Position numbers and translations under genes: made by a program. From Pinisolibacter aquiterrae (GTDB lineage: Bacteria; Pseudomonadota; Alphaproteobacteria; Rhizobiales; Ancalomicrobiaceae): 64,000 bases of DNA. The notes below the pieces were generated by a model. That model saw nothing but the letters and a program-made list of their open reading frames with translations, did not search any database and was not told where the DNA came from. The DNA lies in the NCBI RefSeq assembly GCF_019160155.1, contig NZ_JAFNIH010000002.1:1-64000 (forward strand), in the 5' to 3' direction. Of the stretch, positions 19,335-28,533 are shown piece after piece. Positions within the stretch are counted from its first letter, which is position 1. The number at the start of each line of letters is the position of its first letter.

Positions 19335-19375
19335 GGTTCGCCTCTGGTCAGAAGAAGACTTCGGAGGAAGCATCC

Positions 19376-19897
19376 ATGTCGAAATGCGAAGGGCTGGTCC
19401 AGGCCGGGCGACGGCAATTTCTGAGGGGCGCGGGGTTCGCGGTGGCCGGCACCGCGGTCACGGTGGTCGCGCCGGCTCCCGCGAAGGCGGCGACGCCGTC
19501 CGCTCGCGTCCAGTATCCCGCCGGCCGTCTCGCCAATCTCAAGGATCTGGCGGTCGACGTTCCCAAGGACGTCAGCTACCCGGACGCCGACTCGCCCGGT
19601 GTCCTGTTGAAGCTCGGGACCCGGGTCGAAGGCGGTGTCGGCCCCGACGGCGACGTCGTCGCCTTCTCGGTGCTCTGTCCGCACAAGGGGTTCCCGCTGA
19701 ACTACGCCAAGGCGGATCGGACCCTCAATTGCCCCGGCCACTATTCCCGCTTCGACGTCGAGAAGGCCGGGCAGGAGATCTGGGGCCATGCCACCCAGAA
19801 CCTCGCCCAATTCGTGCTCAGGGTCGACGCCAAGGGCGACATCTTCGCCGAAGGCGTCGACGAACTGATCTACGGCCGTCTGTCCAACGTGCTCTGA
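19376..19897 (+). CDS. aioB: AioB, arsenite oxidase Rieske [2Fe-2S] small subunit
   Basis: A 173-residue small subunit. A twin-arginine signal (AGRRQFLRGAGFAVAG) sends the folded heterodimer to the periplasm. Rieske ligands are in VLCPHKGFPL and LNCPGHYSRFD, giving the C-x-H and C-x2-H pairs. GGAGGA lies eight bases before the ATG. It passes electrons from AioA to a cytochrome or quinone-side acceptor. Longer readings upstream run through the sigma-54 promoter and are excluded. Confidence 0.95.
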   Translation: MSKCEGLVQAGRRQFLRGAGFAVAGTAVTVVAPAPAKAATPSARVQYPAGRLANLKDLAVDVPKDVSYPDADSPGVLLKLGTRVEGGVGPDGDVVAFSVLCPHKGFPLNYAKADRTLNCPGHYSRFDVEKAGQEIWGHATQNLAQFVLRVDAKGDIFAEGVDELIYGRLSNVL

Positions 19898-19911
19898 GAG
19901 GGGAAATCGCC

Positions 19912-22449
19912 ATGACTTTCAAGCGTCAAGTCGATCGGCTCCCGATCATCCCGGCGGATGCGAAGGAGCACAACGTCACCTGCCACTACTGCATCGTCGG
20001 CTGTGGCTACAAGGCCTATACCTGGGACGTCAACAAACAGGGCGGGACGGCGCCCGCCCAGAACAAGTTCGGCGTCGACCTGTCGAAGCAACAGGGCGCC
20101 GAGACACCGGCCTGGTACGCACCGTCGATGTACAACATCGTCAAGCAGGGCGGCCGCGACGTCCATCTTGTGATCAAGCCCGACCCGGCCTGCGCGGTGA
20201 ACTCGGGCCTCGGCTCGGTGCGTGGCGCCCGCATGGCCGAGAACCACACGTCGCAGGCGCGCGGCACCCAGCAGCAGCGGCTGACCGATCCGATGGTCTG
20301 GCGCTACGGCGAGATGCAGCCGACGACCTGGGACGACGCGCTCGACCTCGTGGCGCGCGTGACCGCGGCGGTCATCGACGAGCAGGGTGAAGACGGGCTC
20401 TTCGTCTCGATGTTCGACCACGGCGGCTCGGCCGGCGGCTACGAGAACACCTGGGGCACCGGCAAGCTCTACTTCGGCGCCATGAAGATCAAGAACGTCC
20501 GCATCCACAATCGTCCGGCCTACAATTCCGAGGTCCATGCGACCCGCGACATGGGGGTCGGCGAACTCAACAACTGCTACGAGGACGCCGAACTCGCCGA
20601 CACGATCATGGTGGTCGGCGCCAACCCGCTCGAGGCCCAGACCAACTATTTCCTCAACCACTGGATCCCGAACCTGCGCGGAACGTCCATCGACAAGAAG
20701 AAGAAGGAGTTTCCGGGCGAACCCGTCGAGCAGGGCCGGATCATCATCGTCGATCCGCGCCGCACCGTCACGGTCGCGGCCTGCGAGGCGGAAGCCGGGG
20801 CCGACCGGGTGCTGCATCTGGCGATCGAGCCGGGCACCGATCTCGTCCTCTTCAACGGCCTCCTCACCCACATCGTCGACAAGGGGTGGATCGACAAGGA
20901 CTTCATCCAGGCCTCGACGGTCGCGGCGGCGGCCGGCGGACCGCAGTTGATCGCCCGGCCGGGTGCCGCGGTGCCCGAACGCGACCACGAACTGACCGAC
21001 TTCGCCGCCGCGGTCGCGGCCAATCGCACCACGCTCTCCGAGTGCGCCCGGCTCACCGGCCTGAGGGAGGCCGACATCGTCAAGGCGGCGGAATGGATCG
21101 CCATGCCGAAGGCCGGGGGCAAACGTCGCCGCACCATGATCGGCTACGAAAAGGGCCTGATCTGGGGCAACGACAACTACCGGACCAACGGTGCACTGGT
21201 GAACATCGCGCTCGCCACCGGCAACGTCGGCCGCCCCGGCGGCGGCGTGGTGCGTCTGGGCGGGCATCAGGAGGGCTATGTTCGCCCCTCCGACGCCCAC
21301 GTCGGCCGTCCCGCGGCCTATGTCGACGAGCTGCTGATCGAAGGGCGCGGCGGCATCCACCACATCTGGGCCTGCGACCACTACAAGACCACGCTCAATG
21401 CGATGCGCTTCAAGCAGACCTACAAGAAGCGCACCGACATGGTGAAGGACGCCATGAACACGGTGCCGTGGGGCGATCGCGACGCCATGGTGGCGGCGAT
21501 CATGACGGCGATCCGGCAGGGGGGCCTGTTCTCCGTGGACGTCGACATCGTCCCGACCCAGATCGGGCAGGCGAGCCACGTCTGGCTGCCGGCCGCCATC
21601 GCCGGCGAGATGAACCTGACCTCGATGAACGGCGAGAGGCGGATGCGCCTGACCGAGCGCTACATGGACCCGCCCGGTCGCGCCATGCCCGACTGCCTCA
21701 TCGCCGCCCGGATCGCCAACAATCTCGAACGGGTGTTCCGCGCCGGCGGCAAGGCGGGATATGCCGATCGGTTCAAGGGCTTCGACTGGAAGACCGAGGA
21801 GGAGGCCTTCGTCGACGGCTACGTCGCGAATGCCGGCGGGGGGCGGCACGTCACCTACGAGCGTCTGCGCGCCATGGGCACCGACGGCTTCCACGAACCC
21901 GCCGTCGACTTCAAGGATGGCAGGATCGTCGGCACCAAGCGTCTCTATGCCGACGGCAAGTTCTCGACCAAGGACGGCAAGGCCAAGTTCCTGGCGGCTC
22001 CCTGGCGAGGATGGGCGGCGCCGGGCAAGGCCGAACAGAAGGCGAAGTTCCCCTATCTCGTCAACAACGGTCGCGCCAACGTCGTCTGGCAGAACGCCTT
22101 CATGGACAGGGACAACGACTTCGTGATGGGACGCATGCCCTTCCCGGTGATCGAGATGAACCCCGACGACATGAAGGAGCTGAGCGTGGCGGCGGGCGAC
22201 CTCGTCGAAGTCTACAACGACGCGGGCGCGACCCAGGCCATGGTCTACCCGACGCCGACGGCGCGCCGGAAGCAGACCTTCATGCTGTTCGGCTTCCCGA
22301 CCGGCGTCGCCGGCAACGTCGTCAACGCCGGCGTCAACGAGTTGGTGATCCCCGACTACAAGCACAATTGGGCGGGGATCCGGAAGATCGCGGCGGCCTC
22401 CTCCGAGACGGGGGGGCTGAGTTTCAAGGCGATCGAATACAAGGCGTGA
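19912..22449 (+). CDS. aioA: AioA, arsenite oxidase molybdopterin large subunit
   Basis: An 845-residue molybdenum enzyme of the DMSO-reductase superfamily, which oxidises arsenite to arsenate. The N-terminal [3Fe-4S] ligands are C24, C27 and C31 in VTCHYCIVGCGYKAY. Further conserved blocks include MFDHGGSAGGYENTWGTGK and VVGANPLEAQTNYFLNHW. It has no leader of its own, as expected when it is co-exported with AioB. It starts 14 bases after aioB with AGGGGAAA in front. No cytochrome c or moeA gene follows, unlike many aio loci. Confidence 0.97.
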   Translation: MTFKRQVDRLPIIPADAKEHNVTCHYCIVGCGYKAYTWDVNKQGGTAPAQNKFGVDLSKQQGAETPAWYAPSMYNIVKQGGRDVHLVIKPDPACAVNSGLGSVRGARMAENHTSQARGTQQQRLTDPMVWRYGEMQPTTWDDALDLVARVTAAVIDEQGEDGLFVSMFDHGGSAGGYENTWGTGKLYFGAMKIKNVRIHNRPAYNSEVHATRDMGVGELNNCYEDAELADTIMVVGANPLEAQTNYFLNHWIPNLRGTSIDKKKKEFPGEPVEQGRIIIVDPRRTVTVAACEAEAGADRVLHLAIEPGTDLVLFNGLLTHIVDKGWIDKDFIQASTVAAAAGGPQLIARPGAAVPERDHELTDFAAAVAANRTTLSECARLTGLREADIVKAAEWIAMPKAGGKRRRTMIGYEKGLIWGNDNYRTNGALVNIALATGNVGRPGGGVVRLGGHQEGYVRPSDAHVGRPAAYVDELLIEGRGGIHHIWACDHYKTTLNAMRFKQTYKKRTDMVKDAMNTVPWGDRDAMVAAIMTAIRQGGLFSVDVDIVPTQIGQASHVWLPAAIAGEMNLTSMNGERRMRLTERYMDPPGRAMPDCLIAARIANNLERVFRAGGKAGYADRFKGFDWKTEEEAFVDGYVANAGGGRHVTYERLRAMGTDGFHEPAVDFKDGRIVGTKRLYADGKFSTKDGKAKFLAAPWRGWAAPGKAEQKAKFPYLVNNGRANVVWQNAFMDRDNDFVMGRMPFPVIEMNPDDMKELSVAAGDLVEVYNDAGATQAMVYPTPTARRKQTFMLFGFPTGVAGNVVNAGVNELVIPDYKHNWAGIRKIAAASSETGGLSFKAIEYKA

Positions 22450-22501
22450 CGTGACGTTCGGCCGATCCCTCGGGTTTCGAAGCGAGGTCGGGAAGGAAGA
22501 C

Positions 22502-22528
22502 CGGGCGGGCCGCGACGCGGCTCGCCCG
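22502..22528. terminator. GC-rich hairpin after aioA
   Basis: CGGGCGGGCCGC and GCGGCTCGCCCG form a 12-bp stem with one mismatch around a GAC loop, 53 bases after the aioA stop. There is no U-run, so it could be an attenuating or mRNA-protecting hairpin rather than a full terminator. The rest of the 321-base gap (22450-22770) shows no gene. Confidence 0.45.
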
Positions 22529-22770
22529 AATGCGTCGGAGTTCGATCGACGCGGCCCCTCGGGTCATGCGAGGAACCAGTACATCCCGGCGCTTCGTTCC
22601 GGCTCGATTTGCGGTCACATTGTCGCCGATCGACGTCGACGATTCCGATGCCCCAGGCGCGGAGGCGGTCGCGTCTCTCGCGGTCTCCGGTGAGCGAACC
22701 GACGTTCGCCGGAGCCGCACGCCGGTCGTTCGGTCGGCTTCGTGGGACCGGGTCTGCGAGGGGAGGGACC

Positions 22771-23205
22771 ATGACGAGTTCCGGCATCGTCTTCCGCGGC
22801 ATGATCGTGATGTCGATCTTCGGCGCGGCGACCGCGGCGACGGCGAGTGGCCGGATGGCGATGCCTCCGATCACGACCGTGCTCGCCTCGCCCGCCGCCT
22901 GCGCGGCCGAGATCGAGCGCCTCGCGGCGGAGGATCGGAGGGCGGTCGTGGCGAAGACCACGGCGCCCGACGGCGCCACGCGCGAGGTGACGCTCCAGAC
23001 CGACGGGGTGCGGAAGTCGCCGCCGGATCGTCTGCATTACGAGGCGACGCTGTGGTTCCACCACGGGCGGATGCGCGCGGACCTCGGTCGGGTCGAGATC
23101 AGCCACAGTTTCGAGACGACGATCCGCGACTGCGTGGGGAACACGTTGACGATCCGGGGCGAGAGAGGTTACGGGCTCGCCACCTTCGAGCCGCCGGCGA
23201 GGTGA
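22771..23205 (+). CDS. Secreted hypothetical protein
   Basis: A 144-residue protein with a hydrophobic N-terminal leader (GMIVMSIFGAATAATASG). Two cysteines in the mature part (SPAACAAEIE and TIRDCVGNT) could form a disulfide. Start chosen at the ATG 22771 behind GGGAGGG. It ends five bases before the ankyrin-repeat gene, so the two are probably co-transcribed. Family not recognised. Confidence 0.7.
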   Translation: MTSSGIVFRGMIVMSIFGAATAATASGRMAMPPITTVLASPAACAAEIERLAAEDRRAVVAKTTAPDGATREVTLQTDGVRKSPPDRLHYEATLWFHHGRMRADLGRVEISHSFETTIRDCVGNTLTIRGERGYGLATFEPPAR

Positions 23206-23210
23206 CGGTC

Positions 23211-23936
23211 ATGACCCTTCTTCCCTCCCGCCGAGCGCTCCTCGGCCTCCTCGCCGTCGGCTGGATCACGCCCGTGCGGGCCGGCCCGTCCTCGGCCGAC
23301 GTCTTCGCCGATCCGCAGGTCGCGGCCCTGGCGGACGCCGCGCTCACGCGCAACGCCACCCGTGCCGCCGAGTTGGTGCGCGCCGGCACCAGTCCGAACG
23401 CGCGCGGCGATCGCGGCGTCACGCTGTTGCAGTGGATGATGCTCCGGAAGAGCCACATCGGCTTCGGCATTCTGCTCAATCTCGGAGCGGATCCGGCTCA
23501 GACCGGCCTCGACGGCGACAGCGCCGTTCATTTCGCGGCGAAGGCGAACGATACCGTCTATCTGCGCATGCTCCTCGACCGGCACGTCGACGTCGATACG
23601 CGCAACGCGAACACGGGGCGCACCCCCTTGATGGAGGCGTTGATGGGGAGCCGAACGGTTCAGGTCGAGATGCTGCGGGGCGCCGGGGCGCGTCTCGACG
23701 TGAGCGACCACATGGGCAACACGCCGCTGCACGTCGCGGCGCAGATCGGCGCATCGGCCGAGGTCCTGGCGTTTCTCGAACAGGGGGCGCCGCCGCACGC
23801 GCGCAATCGCCAGGGCAAGACCTTCCAGACCTATGTCTTCATGACCCCGGAGAGGGTGCTCACCGAGCGCGCCCGGGCGGAGCGGCGTGCCGTCGCGGAT
23901 TGGCTGGCGCGCCACGGCATCGCGCCCGAGCGCTAG
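23211..23936 (+). CDS. Secreted ankyrin-repeat protein
   Basis: A 241-residue protein with a signal peptide (SRRALLGLLAVGWITPVRAG, possibly twin-arginine-like) and about four ankyrin repeats: RGVTLLQWMMLRKSHIGFG, DSAVHFAAKANDTVYLRMLL, RTPLMEALMGSRTVQVEML and NTPLHVAAQIGASAEVLAF. It probably acts as a periplasmic protein-binding scaffold. It follows the preceding secreted protein closely and is convergent with the LytTR regulator, separated by a strong palindrome. Confidence 0.88.
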   Translation: MTLLPSRRALLGLLAVGWITPVRAGPSSADVFADPQVAALADAALTRNATRAAELVRAGTSPNARGDRGVTLLQWMMLRKSHIGFGILLNLGADPAQTGLDGDSAVHFAAKANDTVYLRMLLDRHVDVDTRNANTGRTPLMEALMGSRTVQVEMLRGAGARLDVSDHMGNTPLHVAAQIGASAEVLAFLEQGAPPHARNRQGKTFQTYVFMTPERVLTERARAERRAVADWLARHGIAPER

Positions 23937-23941
23937 AGCGG

Positions 23942-23967
23942 GCCGGTCGGGCGGCCCGCCCGACCGG
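23942..23967. terminator. Bidirectional terminator-like palindrome
   Basis: GCCGGTCGGGC and GCCCGACCGGC form a perfect 11-bp stem; the GGCC loop is itself symmetric. It sits in the 42-base gap between two convergent genes, the expected place for a shared terminator. No clear U-run. Confidence 0.6.
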
Positions 23968-23978
23968 CGAGAGCCGCC

Positions 23979-24755
23979 CTAGGGCTTCAGGAGGCGCGCC
24001 CTGACGGACGGCCCATAGGTGCGTCCGACCCGCAGCTCCGTGCCGTCGTTCAAGACCGCGATCAGCGCTCCGAACGGGGCCGGACGCAGCCGCGCGATGG
24101 CGCCCAGCCGAACGATCGCGCCGCGATGGATGCGCATGAAGGTCTCGCCGTCGAGGCTTCGTTCGATGCCGGCCAGACTGTCCTGGTAGAGATGAGCCGC
24201 GCCGGCGACGTGGATGCGGACATAGTCGCGCTCGGCCTGGAACCAAGTGACGGCATCGAGCGCGAGGCGCTGATAGTCCCCGCGCGCCTTGACCCAGAAT
24301 TCGCGCCGGAGACGCGGCTTGTCCTCGAGCGCGCGCCGCAGCGCGGCGACCGTCTCGGCGAGCTCCGCCAGACGATCCGCCTGCGCCCGCCCTTCGAGCG
24401 CGAGGCGCGCCCGTTCGAGCGCATGGGCGAAGCGGGCCGGTTCGACCGGCTTCGTCACATAGTCCACCGCATTCGCCTCGAAGGCCCTCAACGCGTGGTG
24501 ATCGAAGGCGGTGACGAAGACGACCACCGGGGCACGGCCGGGGAGCCGTTCGAGCACGTCGAACCCGCTGCCGCCCGGCATCTGGATGTCGAGGAGCAGG
24601 ATGTCGGGCTCGGTCTCGGCGATGCTCCGCAGGGCCTCGGCGGCGTCCTTCGCCTCGAGGATCGGGCCGATCCAATCGAGTTTGGCGAGCATCCGCACCA
24701 GCCGGCGCCGCGCCAGAGGTTCGTCGTCGACGACGAGGACGCCGGCGCCGGTCAT
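23979..24755 (-). CDS. LytTR-type response regulator
   Basis: A 258-residue regulator with an N-terminal receiver (VVDDEPLARRRLVRML; phospho-acceptor in PDILLLDIQMPGGSGFD; TKPVEPARF) and a C-terminal LytTR DNA-binding domain (VTWFQAERDYVRIHVAG, FMRIHRGAIVRLGAIARL). Its start overlaps the stop of the upstream sensor kinase by four bases. LytTR regulators often control envelope, exopolysaccharide or secreted-factor genes; targets here are unknown, though the neighbouring secreted-protein cluster is an obvious candidate. Confidence 0.93.
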   Translation of the reverse strand: MTGAGVLVVDDEPLARRRLVRMLAKLDWIGPILEAKDAAEALRSIAETEPDILLLDIQMPGGSGFDVLERLPGRAPVVVFVTAFDHHALRAFEANAVDYVTKPVEPARFAHALERARLALEGRAQADRLAELAETVAALRRALEDKPRLRREFWVKARGDYQRLALDAVTWFQAERDYVRIHVAGAAHLYQDSLAGIERSLDGETFMRIHRGAIVRLGAIARLRPAPFGALIAVLNDGTELRVGRTYGPSVRARLLKP

Positions 24756-25843
24756 GCCGGCCTCCATGGGAGATCGATGGAGACGCGGAACCGGCCCGGC
24801 GCGACCGGACCGGAGCTGAAGGCGCTCTCGTCGTCGAAACGCCGGCGCAGCCGCTCGGCGACGTTGCGCAGGCCCATTCCCATCCCGGGCGGCTTCCGGG
24901 CGGACGTCGTCTCGAGGGGCATGTCGTTCTCCACCACCAGATGCAGCCGGTCGGCCTCGCGCCGGGCGCTGAGGGCGATCTCCACCTGCCCGGAGGTGAC
25001 GTTGACCCCGTGTTTGATCGCGTTCTCGATCAGCGGCTGGAGGATCAGGCTCGGCACGAGTGCCTCCCTCACCTCGTCCGGCATGTCGATGCTGAGCGCC
25101 ATCCTGTCGGAGAAGCGCTCGCGCTCGATGGCGAGATAGCCGCTCTGCAGGGCGAGTTCGTCGGCGAGCGGCACGTCGCTCATGGGGTCGATCGAGAGCG
25201 TGGTGCGCAGGAAGTCGGACAGCGAGAGCACCATCTTGCCGGCGCGGGCGCCGTCGCCCTCTTCGATCAGACCGGCCACGGAATTCAGCGTGTTGAAGAG
25301 GAAGTGCGGGTTCACCTGATAGCGCAGCGCCCGCATCTGGGCGGCGAGCGCCTCTTCGCGCACCGCCGCGAGTTTGAGCTCGCGCTCGTGAATCTCGAAG
25401 CTGAAGAGCAGGGTGGTGAAGAGGCACGACCAGCCGAAGAAGAGCGCCGCGCCATAGGCCATGTCGTAGGCGAAGTCCTTCCAGTCGAAGACCGCCGGCT
25501 GCGGCCAGATGAAGACCGCGTAGACGGCGTAGCCGAGGAAGGCCCACAGCGGCGCGGCGGCGAGCGAGAGCAGGAAGGACGCCACGACGAGGAGCGGCAA
25601 GGAGAAGTCGAGCGAACGAACCTTGCCCCATTCGTGCAGGCGGAAGAGCACCACCGAAAGGCCCGCCGTGATCAGAGAGCAGAGCAGGTAGTGGACGACC
25701 TTGCCCAGGGCGGACTCGATCGGATCGGTCCCGACGAGCCCCCAGAGCACGCTCGAGAAGATGAAGACCCCGCCCCAGAAGACGAGGCCGAAGCGCAGGG
25801 CCGCCCGCCGAACGGTGCAGCTCATCGTTTCGCCGTCCATCAC
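24752..25843 (-). CDS. LytS-type sensor histidine kinase
   Basis: A 363-residue membrane kinase. About five hydrophobic helices fill residues 15-165, then the His_kinase domain has its phosphorylated histidine in RYQVNPHFLFNTLNS and an ATPase domain (LILQPLIENAIKHGV, PGMGMGLRNVAERL). It pairs with the LytTR regulator, whose gene it overlaps by four bases. A second start at 25825 is possible. Confidence 0.92.
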   Translation of the reverse strand: MMDGETMSCTVRRAALRFGLVFWGGVFIFSSVLWGLVGTDPIESALGKVVHYLLCSLITAGLSVVLFRLHEWGKVRSLDFSLPLLVVASFLLSLAAAPLWAFLGYAVYAVFIWPQPAVFDWKDFAYDMAYGAALFFGWSCLFTTLLFSFEIHERELKLAAVREEALAAQMRALRYQVNPHFLFNTLNSVAGLIEEGDGARAGKMVLSLSDFLRTTLSIDPMSDVPLADELALQSGYLAIERERFSDRMALSIDMPDEVREALVPSLILQPLIENAIKHGVNVTSGQVEIALSARREADRLHLVVENDMPLETTSARKPPGMGMGLRNVAERLRRRFDDESAFSSGPVAPGRFRVSIDLPWRPA

Positions 25844-26032
25844 CCTGCCTTCTCTTCGCCGTCCGCCACGGGGACAGCCGTTCGTCGGCGTCCTCGAGCC
25901 ATTCGCAGAAAACGCCCGCGGTTCGTCGGCACGCGCTCGCCCGTCGTCGGAGCGAGAATGCGCCGGACTTCCGCCGCCGATAGCCTGCTCTCGAACTCGA
26001 TCGGCAGTCGGCTCTCGGCGAAGGAGGTTTCC

Positions 26033-26440
26033 ATGCTCGGCAGCTCCGTATCAACCGTCTCGCGGTCCTCACTCTCGCCGCGGCCCCCCATGCCGCGTGG
26101 CGACAGGGTGCTCGTGTCGTTGCGCGCCGAGGACGCGCCGTCCTTCCTCGCCTCGCTGCGGACGCTTCTGCCGGAGGGGGCCGTGGTCCTCGACCCCGTG
26201 GGAGCGACGTCGGAATGTGCCGAGACCGGCCGCGATCGCCTCCGGCCCCTGCTCACCGAACGCCAACGCGACGTCCTGCGTCTGCTCGCCGAAGGGCTCT
26301 CCAACAAGGAGATCGCGCGACGTCTGGCGCTTTCCCACTTCACCGTGCGCAATCACGTCTCCCAGATCCTGCGTTCCTTCGATTTCTCGACCCGGCGTCA
26401 GGCCGAGGCTTGGGGCCGGGCTTCGGGATGCGTCGAATAG
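26033..26440 (+). CDS. Short LuxR/GerE-type helix-turn-helix regulator
   Basis: A 135-residue protein with a C-terminal GerE domain (LTERQRDVLRLLAEGLSNKE, then ARRLALSHFTVRNHVSQILR). The first 70 residues have no clear receiver or autoinducer domain; the pattern VLVSLRAEDAPSFLASLRTL suggests a vestigial receiver-like or oligomerisation module. AAGGAGG precedes the ATG. Divergent from the LytS/LytTR pair across 190 bases. Its targets are unknown; it is one candidate for the factor that reads the repeated GYAC-YR-GTGC sites further on. Confidence 0.85.
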   Translation: MLGSSVSTVSRSSLSPRPPMPRGDRVLVSLRAEDAPSFLASLRTLLPEGAVVLDPVGATSECAETGRDRLRPLLTERQRDVLRLLAEGLSNKEIARRLALSHFTVRNHVSQILRSFDFSTRRQAEAWGRASGCVE

Positions 26441-26582
26441 GCCTCGGAGAGCCGCTCGCTTCCGGACGCCGCCAACCGACGTCCGAGAGGCTCGCCGCGC
26501 TCCATTATTCGCCGCCCGCCGCCGATCGGCAAACCGCGATGCGGACCCCGTGCCGTGGAACCCACCGCGAGACGGGCGGGCT

Positions 26583-26984
26583 TCAACGGGATGCGAAAAC
26601 GAGCGCCGCGCCGATCGAGGCCGCCGACCAGCCGACCAGCATCAGAACGTCGTCGATACGAGAGTAGGCCGGGACCGCCTTTCCGCCGTCGTTCGGGGCG
26701 CGCGTCAGACCCAGAGACTGCATCAGTCCGGCGAGACGGCCGTTCGTGAGCTTCGTTCTTTCCAGTGCCCATTGCAGCACGACGGCGATCGCCGCCTTCC
26801 GCAGCAATCGGACGATCCGGCCGACGCCACCGACGTAGAGGACACCGCTTCCGGCGGTCGCGGCGGCGATGCCGATCCAGAAGAACCACCAACGCAAGGG
26901 CTGCTCGGCCGAGCCCGTGAGCAGGAGGCGCGCGGCGATCGACGTGAGAGCGAAGGAGCCTACGACCAATATCCAGAATCTCAT
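26583..26984 (-). CDS. Hypothetical membrane protein
   Basis: A 133-residue protein with hydrophobic segments at about 3-23, 32-52 and 111-130, and a basic loop between. Not recognised. Its promoter region is the divergent gap with the secreted protein at 27228, which holds the GCACCAGTGC palindrome. Confidence 0.65.
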   Translation of the reverse strand: MRFWILVVGSFALTSIAARLLLTGSAEQPLRWWFFWIGIAAATAGSGVLYVGGVGRIVRLLRKAAIAVVLQWALERTKLTNGRLAGLMQSLGLTRAPNDGGKAVPAYSRIDDVLMLVGWSAASIGAALVFASR

Positions 26985-27109
26985 CGGCGTGTGCGGTCCC
27001 TTCCGTTCGAACAGAGAAGCTCTCGGAGATCATCGATACCGGCGAATTCGGCCGACGACCATCGCCGGGGGCGTACCGGGACACCGGGACCGGCCGACGA
27101 CCGCGCGAA

Positions 27110-27136
27110 GCACCAGTGCATACCATCGCTTTGCCG
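27110..27136. promoter_or_regulatory. GYAC-YR-GTGC site A plus TTGCCG hexamer
   Basis: GCACCAGTGC at 27110-27119 is followed, after 11 bases, by TTGCCG (27131-27136). It lies 109 bases upstream of the secreted protein at 27228 and 126 bases from the divergent membrane protein. It is one of six related sites between 27 and 37 kb. Confidence 0.5.
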
Positions 27137-27227
27137 GTTCGGTTGACCCGATTACCGTCACGGAATTTTCCAGGAGATCACGGCGCATCGCACCGAAAGG
27201 CGCGGAGAAGACGCCAGAGGACGGGAC

Positions 27228-27989
27228 ATGAAGGCGAAGAAACTGTCGCGGCGCGAATATCTACTGCTTCTCGGTCTCATCCTGTCGCCCCTTGGGAACG
27301 TCGCGCCCGCGGCGGCGGAAGGCGCCTGCCCTCCCGGCTACATTCCCGGCGGCGCCATGGTGCCGGGTCAGGAGAATGCGGGCTGGACGGGGTGCCTCCA
27401 TGCCTATGACGCGGACGGCGGGGATGGGCGCGCGGGGGGCATCGATCCCGGTCCGCCGCCCTTCGACCGGGAAGAGTTCCGCAAGCTCGGAGAGTGGGAA
27501 AGAGCGATCGCCAGGAAGAACGAGGAAGAAGCTCTGAGGAGAGATCCGGTTCTGCGGGACTTGAAGAACGGTGTCTGGAAATTCTCGAAATCGAATCCGG
27601 GCGACCGGCGACAGGTGTGCTCGGCCGTCTTCCTGAAGCAGGCTGCCGGCGTGATGATCATGGATTGGGGAGGAAGCTCCGGGGGGACGTCGATCGGCTA
27701 TTTCGGTGGGCTGATCCCTCCGGCGCAGACGATCCGCCGGGAGCGGGTGAGCCTCGTTCAATCCGGCAGGACCCAGACCGTCGTCGCCTCGCACGCGAGC
27801 CTGCCGTGGGCGGCCGACATCGGCATGATCCTGTTCGCCGTTCCCTCCACCGAGGCTCTGCTCGGCGCGATGGAGGACGAGCAGGACTTCTCGGTGCGGA
27901 TGGGCGGCGAGACCCTCCTCACCGGAAAATGGCACGGCGGCGGCGCCGCGAAGAAATGGCTGAGCAGATGCGTCCGTGAACGGCGCTGA
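27228..27989 (+). CDS. Secreted hypothetical protein
   Basis: A 253-residue protein with a signal peptide (RREYLLLLGLILSPLGNVAP, cleavage near AAAEG). The start of the mature part, CPPGYIPGGAMVPGQENAGW, is a low-complexity motif seen in many exported proteins of unknown role. The C-terminal half carries mixed strands (FSVRMGGETLLTGKWHGGGA). First gene of a run of rightward secreted-protein genes. Function unknown. Confidence 0.75.
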   Translation: MKAKKLSRREYLLLLGLILSPLGNVAPAAAEGACPPGYIPGGAMVPGQENAGWTGCLHAYDADGGDGRAGGIDPGPPPFDREEFRKLGEWERAIARKNEEEALRRDPVLRDLKNGVWKFSKSNPGDRRQVCSAVFLKQAAGVMIMDWGGSSGGTSIGYFGGLIPPAQTIRRERVSLVQSGRTQTVVASHASLPWAADIGMILFAVPSTEALLGAMEDEQDFSVRMGGETLLTGKWHGGGAAKKWLSRCVRERR

Positions 27990-28075
27990 CGCACATGGAA
28001 ACGAGATCATGGAGCGCGGCCTCCCCGGCGGAGCGCGCGCACGGCCGCTCGGCGGCGCCCTCGGAGGACCCGAAG

Positions 28076-28528
28076 ATGACACCGCGTCTCGCGCTCGCCC
28101 TGGTCTTGATCGGCGCCGTCCCGCTCCACGCGCAGGAGCGGCCGCGGACGCTCGACGAGTGGATCGGCGACCCGACCCACACCCATGACGGTCGCATTCG
28201 TCTGACCGGGCTGAAGCACGGGACCTATCATCGCGGCTATCGCTGCCCGACCCTCGAGGCGGCGGCCGCCGTCGTCTCGACGGTCACCGCCGCGCGGAAG
28301 GGGCGGACGACGGCCGAGCGACAACGCGCCCTGTTGTTGCGCACCCTGCCGAAACACGGATGCGCCGCCGCTGCGCGTGGCGACTACGTGCCGCTCGCGC
28401 TCGGGCCGATGGTGTCGCTCGACCTCGGCTACGAGGCGAACGAGGATTGGACGGCGCTGCGGGTGCGGACACCCGACGGGGTCGAGGCCGGCCTCGTCTA
28501 CGACGCCAGCGTCTACGCGATGGATTGA
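28076..28528 (+). CDS. Secreted hypothetical protein
   Basis: A 150-residue protein with a short signal peptide (TPRLALALVLIGAVPLHAQ). Cysteines in YRCPTLEAA and KHGCAAAARG may pair. GGAGGA stands before the ATG at 28076. Next gene begins five bases after its stop, so 28076-29816 is probably one operon of three secreted proteins. Confidence 0.7.
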   Translation: MTPRLALALVLIGAVPLHAQERPRTLDEWIGDPTHTHDGRIRLTGLKHGTYHRGYRCPTLEAAAAVVSTVTAARKGRTTAERQRALLLRTLPKHGCAAAARGDYVPLALGPMVSLDLGYEANEDWTALRVRTPDGVEAGLVYDASVYAMD

Positions 28529-28533
28529 CGGCG